DNA of 38,935 nucleotides from Anaeromyxobacter oryzisoli (lineage in GTDB: Bacteria > Myxococcota > Myxococcia > Myxococcales > Anaeromyxobacteraceae). The stretch lies in the NCBI RefSeq assembly GCF_022690765.1, contig NZ_JALCZA010000043.1:1-38935 (forward strand), given 5' to 3'. The translations under genes were made by a program, and so were the position numbers. This document shows positions 27,122-32,945 of the stretch, piece after piece (within the stretch, counting starts at the first letter, position 1; every line of letters starts with the position of its first letter). The notes under the pieces were generated by a model. It had not been told where the DNA came from. It made no database searches and worked only from the letters and a program-made list of their open reading frames with translations.

Positions 27122-28153
27122 ATGAGGGTGGTCACCGGAGCGGCGGGCTTCCTGGGGCGGGAGCTGGTCGGCGCGCTGGCGCGCCAGGGGCCGGGGCGGA
27201 TCCGGTGCCTGGTGCGGCCCGGCACCTCGCCGGACCGGCTCGCGCCCCTGTGCGCCGCGGGCGGCGCGGACGTCGAGATCGTGCCGTGCCGGCTCGAGGA
27301 CCCGGCCGCGCTGCGCGCGGCGTTCCGGGGCGCCCGGATCGTCTACCACGCGGCGGCGGGGAAGCGGGGCGCGCCGGCGGCCCTCGTCCAGGCGACGGTG
27401 GTCGCCTCCGAGCACGTGTACCGCGCCGCCGTCGCCGAGGACGTCGGCCGGCTCGTGCTCGTGTCGTCGTTCGGCGTGCTCGCCGTCGCCGACCTCCCGC
27501 GGGGCGCGGTGGTGGACGAGGGCGTGCCGCTCGAGCCCCGCCCCGAGGCGCGCGACCCCTACTCGTTCGCCAAGGCGCGCCAGGAGGCGCTCGCGTGGCG
27601 CTACGCGCGGGAGCAGGGGCTCCGGCTCGCGGTGATCCGGCCCGGCTTCGTCTTCGGGCCGGGCCAGGAGCTCCTCGGGTCTCGCCTCGGCCTGCCGCTC
27701 TTCGGCCTCTTCCTCCACCTCGGCGGCCAGAGCCGCGTCCCGCTGACGTTCGTCGAGAACTGCGCCGACGCCGTGGCCCTCGCCGGCACCGCCGCCGGGG
27801 CGGAGGGGAGCGCGGTCCACGTCGTGGACGACGACCTGCCCACCAGCGCCGCGCTGCTCCGCCGGTATTGCCGCGAGGTGGCGCCGCTCCGGGTCGTGCC
27901 GGTCCCCTACCCCGCCCTGGAGGTCCTCGCCCGCGCGAACGCGTGGTACAGCGCGCGCACGGAGGGGCACCTCCCGCCGGTGTTCACCCCGTACAAGATC
28001 CGATCGCTCTGGAAGCCGCAGCGCTACTCGAACGCGCGGGCCAGATCGGTGCTGGGGTGGCGGCCCCGCGTCCCGATGGCCGAGGCGCTCGATCGCACCT
28101 TCGCGAGCCTGGCGGCGCGCCGTGGCGGCGTCACCGCGGAGGCGCACGCGTGA
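27122..28153 (+). CDS. NAD-dependent epimerase/dehydratase (extended SDR)
   Basis: The 343-residue extended short-chain dehydrogenase has the cofactor motif VVTGAAGFLGRELV, LVLVSSFGVLAV, and the active-site YSFAK (Tyr-x3-Lys), then VIRPGFVFGPG. It should act on a nucleotide sugar or related glycan precursor; the exact substrate cannot be read from sequence. AAGGGG precedes the ATG. Its stop overlaps the start of the next glycosyltransferase as GTGA, so the two are coupled. Confidence 0.88.
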   Translation: MRVVTGAAGFLGRELVGALARQGPGRIRCLVRPGTSPDRLAPLCAAGGADVEIVPCRLEDPAALRAAFRGARIVYHAAAGKRGAPAALVQATVVASEHVYRAAVAEDVGRLVLVSSFGVLAVADLPRGAVVDEGVPLEPRPEARDPYSFAKARQEALAWRYAREQGLRLAVIRPGFVFGPGQELLGSRLGLPLFGLFLHLGGQSRVPLTFVENCADAVALAGTAAGAEGSAVHVVDDDLPTSAALLRRYCREVAPLRVVPVPYPALEVLARANAWYSARTEGHLPPVFTPYKIRSLWKPQRYSNARARSVLGWRPRVPMAEALDRTFASLAARRGGVTAEAHA

Positions 28154-29298
28154 CCGAGCCGCGCAAGATCCTCGTCTTCCAGAATCGGTTCCTCATCGGC
28201 GGGCAGGAGCGACAGACCGTCCTGAACGTCCGGACGATGGACCGCGACCGCTTCGAGCCGGTGGTCGCCGTCCTGAAGCTGGAGGGTGAGCACCTGGAGG
28301 ACCTCGCGCGGGAGGGCATCCGCCCGAGGCTCGTGGACGTGGGGAACCGGATGCTCCGGCCCGCCACCGCCCTGCGGGTGCTCGGGCTCGCCCGGCTCAT
28401 CCGCGCCGAGAAGATCGCCCTCGTGCACGCGCAGGACATCTACACGAACGTCCTCGGCGCGCTGGCGGCGCGCGTCGCCGGCGTGCCGGTGATCGTGACG
28501 CGGGTGGATCTCGGCCACCACATCGTCGGCTACCGGCGCCCGCTCACGCGCGCCGTCTCCCGCCACGCGGACCGGGTCCTCGTGAACGCCATGTGCATCC
28601 GCGACCTCGTGATCCGCGAGGGCGTCGCCCCCGACCGCGTCGCGGTGGTCCGGAACGGCGTGGACCTCGCCGAGGTGGACCGGCTGGTCGCCCGGGCGCC
28701 GCCCCTCGCGCTCCCCGAAGGCGCGCTGGTCACCTGCGTCGCGACCATGCACCATCCGGTGAAGGGGCAGACCGAGCTGCTCGCGGCTTTTCGCGAGGTC
28801 CTCCGCGAGCACCCGGACGCGCGGCTCATGCTGGTGGGCGACGGCGTCCGCCGCCCGCTCCTCGAGCGCCTCGCCGGGCAGCTCGGGATCGGCGCGCGCG
28901 TCCACTTCCTCGGGTTCCGGCTCGACGCCCCGGCGCTGCTCGCGCGCTCGGCGGTCGCGGTCTCGCCGAGCCACTCCGAGGGGATCTCGAACGCGATCCT
29001 CGAGGCGATGGCGGCGCGCGCGCCGGTGGTCGCCACGGCCGTCGGGGGGACGCCGGAGCTCGTGCGCGAGGGCGTGAACGGCTGGCTGGTGCCGCCGGGC
29101 GCCCCGGCCGCCCTCGCCCGCCGGATCGCGGACGTGCTCGCGGCCCCGCCCGCGGCCCGGCGGCGGATGGGCGCGCGCGGCCGGCGGATCGTCGAGGACG
29201 AGTTCGGGGTGCGGCAGATGCGCATCGGTTACGACGCGCTCTACGACGACCTCACCGGCTGGCAGCTCCCGCGGCCCGCGACCGGGCTGGCCGGTTGA
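28150..29298 (+). CDS. Glycosyltransferase family 4
   Basis: The 382-residue GT-B enzyme has an N-terminal glycine-rich acceptor region (RFLIGGQERQTVL), a middle VVRNGVDLAEVDRL, VGDGVRRPLLERLA, and the donor-site motif SPSHSEGISNAILEAMA (E-x7-E), followed by VVATAVGGTPELVREGVNGWLV. These are textbook GT4 features. The GTG start at 28150 overlaps the epimerase stop, with GGAGG seven bases upstream inside that gene. It is the last gene of the cluster; repeat locus 3 follows directly. Confidence 0.92.
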   Translation: MTEPRKILVFQNRFLIGGQERQTVLNVRTMDRDRFEPVVAVLKLEGEHLEDLAREGIRPRLVDVGNRMLRPATALRVLGLARLIRAEKIALVHAQDIYTNVLGALAARVAGVPVIVTRVDLGHHIVGYRRPLTRAVSRHADRVLVNAMCIRDLVIREGVAPDRVAVVRNGVDLAEVDRLVARAPPLALPEGALVTCVATMHHPVKGQTELLAAFREVLREHPDARLMLVGDGVRRPLLERLAGQLGIGARVHFLGFRLDAPALLARSAVAVSPSHSEGISNAILEAMAARAPVVATAVGGTPELVREGVNGWLVPPGAPAALARRIADVLAAPPAARRRMGARGRRIVEDEFGVRQMRIGYDALYDDLTGWQLPRPATGLAG

Positions 29299-29305
29299 CC
29301 GCTTC

Positions 29306-29475
29306 GTCCCGTACCCGTACCCGTACCCGTACCCGCACCCATACCCATACCCGTCACCGTTCCCCGCGTCCCGTCTCCCGTGGCCCGTGGCCCGTGCCTC
29401 CGCCGGATCAGGGATCGGGCCACGAAGCCGGGAACCGGGTCACGCACCCCGGTCACGGTGCCGTCCCCGTTCGGT
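29306..29475. repeat. CCCGTG-type intergenic repeat locus 3, with CCCGTA hexamer array
   Basis: Between the convergent glycosyltransferase and 93-residue genes, seven tandem hexamers of CCCGTA or close variants run from 29308 to 29349. Then come CCCGTC, GTCACCG and three CCCGTG units, and finally the opposite-orientation GGGCCACG and GGGTCACG units. Its composition matches loci 1 and 2. No gene is visible. Confidence 0.8.
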
Positions 29476-29478
29476 CCG

Positions 29479-29760
29479 TCACGCCCAGGCGGCGGGATCG
29501 AGGCGGCATGCGCTCACGGCCATCGGCCGCAACGACGCGTCGCGCAGGGCCACGAAGGCGGCGCGGGCGAGCTCGTCGATCCGGTCGGTCGGGGCCGCGA
29601 TCGCGGACGCGGGGAACACGCGCCCGGCGCACGGCCCGTCCATGGGGACATCCAGGGGGACCTCCAGCGCGGTCAGGCCGAGCTGCGCCAGGACGGCGAA
29701 GGCGGCGCGATACCGCTGGGTGCCCGCACCCTGGAGCGCGAAGCGGACGATCGTTCCCAT
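29479..29760 (-). CDS. Hypothetical protein, 93 residues
   Basis: The protein starts MGTIVRFALQGAGTQRYRA at an ATG (29758-29760) without a clear ribosome-binding site and ends PMAVSACRLDPAAW-A. It looks soluble and globular, with alternating hydrophobic positions and two Cys. I do not recognise a family. Codon third positions are GC-rich with A/T in positions one and two, supporting coding. It is divergent from the zinc-ribbon membrane protein gene. Confidence 0.6.
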   Translation of the reverse strand: MGTIVRFALQGAGTQRYRAAFAVLAQLGLTALEVPLDVPMDGPCAGRVFPASAIAAPTDRIDELARAAFVALRDASLRPMAVSACRLDPAAWA

Positions 29761-29861
29761 TCGGTTCACAGGTGGGGGACGACGGACGGCCTCGGTAGGC
29801 CCACGACGGGGCGCACCGCCGCCCCCACCCCGCTGGTGACGCAGGGTGGAGCGAGGGTCCC

Positions 29862-30584
29862 GTGGACGTGGCGGAGCCTCGCTGCGACACTGACGTGATG
29901 GACCTGACGCGAGCGGGTGCGCCGTCCGAGGCACACGAGCTTGCCCTCGTCCTCGCGGGACGTTGCCGGCGATGCGCCGAGCGGATCCCGGGCGCGGCCG
30001 CGCTCCGCGGCTCCCCCTGCCCGCGCTGCGAGGCGACCACCGCCCGGACCGACGCCGATCGCCTCGCCGTCGCGAGCCTCCTCGCCGCGCGCCCGCGCGT
30101 CCACCTCGATGCCGCGGTGGTGATCGTCCTCGGCGCCACCTTCGCCACGAGCTTCGTGCCCGTCACCGCCTCGCTCGTCCTCGGAGGCGGCCTGATCTGG
30201 GTCGGCCGCCGGGTGGTCCGACCTACGCTGCGCCTGCTCTCCCCGCGGCGCCGGGTCGTCTCCGCGTGGACGATCCGGCTCGCCGGCGGGGTCTGGCTCG
30301 CCGGCTCCGCCATCGTGATGGAGCCGCTGACGCTGCTCCCCGCCTTCGGCTCGATCGGCAAGGCCGCCATCGCGGCCTCGCAGCTCGCCCTCGCCGGCGC
30401 GTTCTCCCGGGCCTACCTCTCGTCGCAAGCGCGGCGCGAGGCCGCGGGCCTGCCGGTGCGCGCCGCCGAGTGGGTGGCGGTCGCCGGAGCGTCGCTCGCG
30501 CTGATCCTCCTCTCCGCCGTCGCGTTCGTCGCCGTCGCGTGGGTGTTCGCGAAGATCGCCGAGGCGGCGACGCCGCCGCGGTGA
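29862..30584 (+). CDS. Membrane protein with N-terminal zinc ribbon
   Basis: The 240-residue protein has an N-terminal Cys pair set, CRRCAERI and CPRCEA (a zinc-ribbon pattern), then four hydrophobic segments, at about residues 82-108, 130-150, 160-178 and 205-228. The start is unsure: GTG 29862 follows a GGAGCGAGGG stretch, while ATG 29898 would shorten it by 12 residues. It is not recognised as a named family. It lies nine bases before a second membrane protein that carries its zinc ribbon at the opposite end, so the two may form a complex (inference). Confidence 0.74.
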   Translation: MDVAEPRCDTDVMDLTRAGAPSEAHELALVLAGRCRRCAERIPGAAALRGSPCPRCEATTARTDADRLAVASLLAARPRVHLDAAVVIVLGATFATSFVPVTASLVLGGGLIWVGRRVVRPTLRLLSPRRRVVSAWTIRLAGGVWLAGSAIVMEPLTLLPAFGSIGKAAIAASQLALAGAFSRAYLSSQARREAAGLPVRAAEWVAVAGASLALILLSAVAFVAVAWVFAKIAEAATPPR

Positions 30585-30593
30585 GGACTCTCC

Positions 30594-31262
30594 GTGGACC
30601 CTTCCCCCATCCTCCGCCTGCTCTGCGTCGGCGCCGCGTCCGGCACCCGCGCCGCGCTCACGCTGCTCGGCGTCGGGCTGGGCGCCCGCCTCCTCGACGT
30701 GCCGCTCGGCGCGGACGGCGCCCTGCTCGCGCGGCCGGCGGTCCTCGGCGCCCTCGCCGCGCTCGCCCTCGGGGAGGCGACGCTCGAGCGCGACGACGAT
30801 CTGCAGGACCTCGCCGCGCCCGCCCTCTCCGCCGTGCGCGCGGCGGCCGGTGGCCTCGCCGCGGCGGCGACCCTCGAGCGCCTCCCGGCGTGGGCGGCGG
30901 GCGCGGCAGGGGTCGCCGTCGCGCTCGGCACCGACGCGCTCCGGCGCAGGCTGCATCGGGCCCTGCGGCGCGTGCGCACCGAGGTCACCGAGCCGCGGCG
31001 CTGGCTCGTCCGACTCGAGGGCGGTGGCGCGCTCGGGATCGCGTTCGCCGCGCTCGCCGCCCCCGCCGTCGCGGCCGCCGCGGTGGCGCTCTCGGTCGCC
31101 GTCGCGCTCGGCGCAACGCGGCTCGCGCGAGCCGCCGAGGCCCTCCGGCGCCGCCCCTGCCCAGCGTGCGCCGCGCCGATCCGGGTCGAGGCGTCGCGCT
31201 GCCCGCGCTGCTCGAACGCGGTCCCGATCTTGCGCTGGCTCGACATCGCCGAGCCCCGCTGA
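30594..31262 (+). CDS. DUF4126-like membrane protein with C-terminal zinc ribbon
   Basis: The 222-residue protein starts at a GTG with AGGA upstream. Its N-terminal half, beginning RLLCVGAASGTRAALTLLGVG, resembles the DUF4126 membrane family. Several Ala/Leu-rich helices follow, and the C-terminus holds CPACAAPIRVEASRCPRC, a zinc-ribbon pattern. It is probably co-transcribed with the upstream zinc-ribbon membrane gene. Function is unknown; the family guess is from memory of the N-terminal pattern. Confidence 0.72.
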   Translation: MDPSPILRLLCVGAASGTRAALTLLGVGLGARLLDVPLGADGALLARPAVLGALAALALGEATLERDDDLQDLAAPALSAVRAAAGGLAAAATLERLPAWAAGAAGVAVALGTDALRRRLHRALRRVRTEVTEPRRWLVRLEGGGALGIAFAALAAPAVAAAAVALSVAVALGATRLARAAEALRRRPCPACAAPIRVEASRCPRCSNAVPILRWLDIAEPR

Positions 31263-31334
31263 TCGGCGACCCCGCGCGCGATCCCGGGTGGCGCGTTGCG
31301 GCGCCGGCACCGCGTCCCCACGCTCCACTCGGTC

Positions 31335-31355
31335 CGCACCGCGTCCCGCGGTGCG
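31335..31355 (+). promoter_or_regulatory. Hairpin and direct repeats in the Hsp20 leader region
   Basis: CGCACCGCG (31335-31343) and CGCGGTGCG (31347-31355) form a perfect nine-pair stem with a TCC loop, seven bases before the GGAGGG ribosome-binding site. GCACCGCGTCCC occurs twice, at 31307-31318 and 31336-31347, 29 bases apart. This could be an operator or RNA structure controlling the heat-shock gene. It does not match CIRCE or a textbook ROSE element. Confidence 0.4.
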
Positions 31356-31373
31356 CGCGAGCGGAGGGAAGCC

Positions 31374-32042
31374 ATGGCGACCGAGAACACCGGACCGTCG
31401 GCGGAGCAGGGCAAGAAGGGTCAACAGGAAGCGGGCGCGGCGAAGGCGCAGGGCGCGGGGAAGGGCGCGGCCAGGGAGCAGCAGCGCGAGCGGGCGCCGG
31501 GCGAGCTCGCCCGCCGTGAGTCCTACCTGCCGTCCCCCTTCGGCCCGAGGGGGCTCGGCGCGACGCCCTTCTCGTTCATGCGGCGGATGATGGACGACTT
31601 CGACCGCATGTTCGAGGAGTTCATGCCGGGCTTCCCCGTGCGCGCGGGCGAGGAGCTGGCTCGCGGCGCCGGCGAGGCGCTCTGGATGCCGCGCGTGGAG
31701 GTGCTCGAGCGGGAGGGCAAGCTGATGGTCCGCGCCGATCTCCCGGGCATCCGCAAGGAGGACCTGCAGATCGACATCACCGACGAGGCGCTCGTGCTCC
31801 ACGGCGAGCGGCGGCAGGAGACCGAGGAGGAGCGTGGCGGCGTGTACCGGAGCGAGATGTCCTACGGCGCCTTCCACCGGTCGATCCCGCTGCCGGAGGG
31901 CGCGACCCCGGAGGGCGCCGAGGCGCGGTTCGAGAACGGCGTGCTCGAGATCACCATCCCCATGACGGAGCCGTCGTCGCGCGCCCGCCGGATCGAGATC
32001 CGCGAGGGCAAGGCGGAGGGGAAGGCGACGAGCGTCCATTAG
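31374..32042 (+). CDS. Small heat-shock protein Hsp20 (alpha-crystallin domain)
   Basis: The 222-residue chaperone has a disordered, Ala/Gly/Gln-rich start of about 50 residues, then FMRRMMDDFDRMFEEF, and an alpha-crystallin domain at about 105-200: WMPRVEVLEREGKLMVRADLPG, LVLHGERRQE, YGAFHRSIPLPEG and ARFENGVLEITIP. It holds unfolding proteins in soluble oligomers. GGAGGG precedes the ATG. The long N-terminal extension is larger than in many bacterial Hsp20 proteins. A hairpin follows the stop in the gap to the convergent gene. Confidence 0.93.
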   Translation: MATENTGPSAEQGKKGQQEAGAAKAQGAGKGAAREQQRERAPGELARRESYLPSPFGPRGLGATPFSFMRRMMDDFDRMFEEFMPGFPVRAGEELARGAGEALWMPRVEVLEREGKLMVRADLPGIRKEDLQIDITDEALVLHGERRQETEEERGGVYRSEMSYGAFHRSIPLPEGATPEGAEARFENGVLEITIPMTEPSSRARRIEIREGKAEGKATSVH

Positions 32043-32070
32043 TGTCCAACGGGCGTCCGCGGCCGCGGCG

Positions 32071-32093
32071 GGCGGCGCCGTCAGGGCGCCGCC
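32071..32093. terminator. Hairpin between convergent genes, possible bidirectional terminator
   Basis: GGCGGCGCC (32071-32079) and GGCGCCGCC (32085-32093) form a perfect nine-pair stem with a five-base loop, in the 95-base gap between Hsp20 and the convergent secreted protein. There is no T-run on either side, so termination is plausible but unproven. This convergent gap lacks the CCCGTG repeats seen in three others. Confidence 0.4.
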
Positions 32094-32137
32094 TCGTCGG
32101 CCGCTGGCGCGAACGCGCGGGCGGGAGCCTGGGAGCT

Positions 32138-32755
32138 CTACGGCAACCGCCGGAACGAGTCGAAGAACGCCTTCACCTCCGGACCGGCGAGCGACCGCGG
32201 CCCCTTGCCCATCGCCATGAGCTGGTAGACGCGCGCCCTCCCGAGCACGATGCGCACCGCCATCCGCTCGTCGCCGTTCACCGCGCTGGTCTCGACGTGG
32301 CGCGCGGGCAGCCCGGCGACGGTGAGCTTCTCGTCCCGGGTGACCTTCATCCCGGGCTGCCTCGCCATCGCGGCGGACATCTGGTCGAGCGCGGCGGCCG
32401 GGAAGTCCTCGTCCACGCCCTGGAAGCTCATGCAGAGCACGCCGAAGCTCGGCGCGCCGCCGCCGAGCTCGACACCGTAGGTGAGGATCGTGACGGCCCC
32501 CTGGCTCGTCTCGGTCCGCTCCGGGTCGCCGGGGAGCTTCACCGCGATCCCGACGTCCGCGAGCTGGTGCTCCTTCCAGACGGCGGCCTTCGCGGCCGGG
32601 ACGGGCGCGGCCTTGGCGTCTGTCGAAGCCGGCGACGCCGGCGACGCCGGCTTCGCCTCCGCGGCGCCCGGGGCGCGCGCGACCTCGGCGGCGCGGGCGT
32701 GGAGCGGGAGCGCGAGCGGCAGCGCGAGCGCGAAGGCACGGACGAGCTTCTTCAT
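32138..32755 (-). CDS. Secreted hypothetical protein
   Basis: The 205-residue protein has a clear signal peptide (MKKLVRAFALALPLALPLHARA, cleavage after about residue 22), then an Ala/Pro/Ser-rich linker up to about residue 58. A globular domain follows, beginning WKEHQLADVGIAVKLPGDPE and ending KAFFDSFRRL. This layout resembles periplasmic proteins of unknown function with a PsbP/Mog1-like fold, but I cannot name the family. GGGGAG lies before the ATG (32753-32755). It is downstream of and co-directional with the Nfn-fusion gene. Confidence 0.76.
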   Translation of the reverse strand: MKKLVRAFALALPLALPLHARAAEVARAPGAAEAKPASPASPASTDAKAAPVPAAKAAVWKEHQLADVGIAVKLPGDPERTETSQGAVTILTYGVELGGGAPSFGVLCMSFQGVDEDFPAAALDQMSAAMARQPGMKVTRDEKLTVAGLPARHVETSAVNGDERMAVRIVLGRARVYQLMAMGKGPRSLAGPEVKAFFDSFRRLP

Positions 32756-32888
32756 GTGGTGAGCTCCCCAGGGCGCGGCATGCGCCGCTGCAAGTGTGCC
32801 ACGCGCTCGCCCGCGTGCAGAAGCGCGATCGCCTCCGGGGGCACATCCCCGGCGCGCTCCGCGGCGGCGCACCCCCGCCCGGAAACGG

Positions 32889-32921
32889 AGAGGGCCCCAC
32901 GGCGGGTGCCGGGGGCCCTCT
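32889..32921 (-). terminator. Hairpin after the Nfn-rubrerythrin fusion gene
   Basis: AGAGGGCCCC (32889-32898) pairs perfectly with GGGGCCCTCT (32912-32921), and the loop contains a second small stem (CGGC/GCCG). It lies 24 bases beyond the stop of the fusion gene on the minus strand. The following bases (CGTTTCC) hold only a short T-run, so this is a likely but imperfect terminator. Confidence 0.55.
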
Positions 32922-32945
32922 GGGAACGTCGGCGGCGACGCGGGC

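Noticed and set aside
29308-29360. Possible CRISPR array
   Set aside because: Units are six bases in direct tandem without spacers, and no cas genes are present.
29766-32900. Minus-strand open frame of about 1044 codons through the zinc-ribbon and Hsp20 region
   Set aside because: The Arg/Gly/Glu-rich translation has no recognisable domain and lies opposite genes with clear motifs and better starts.
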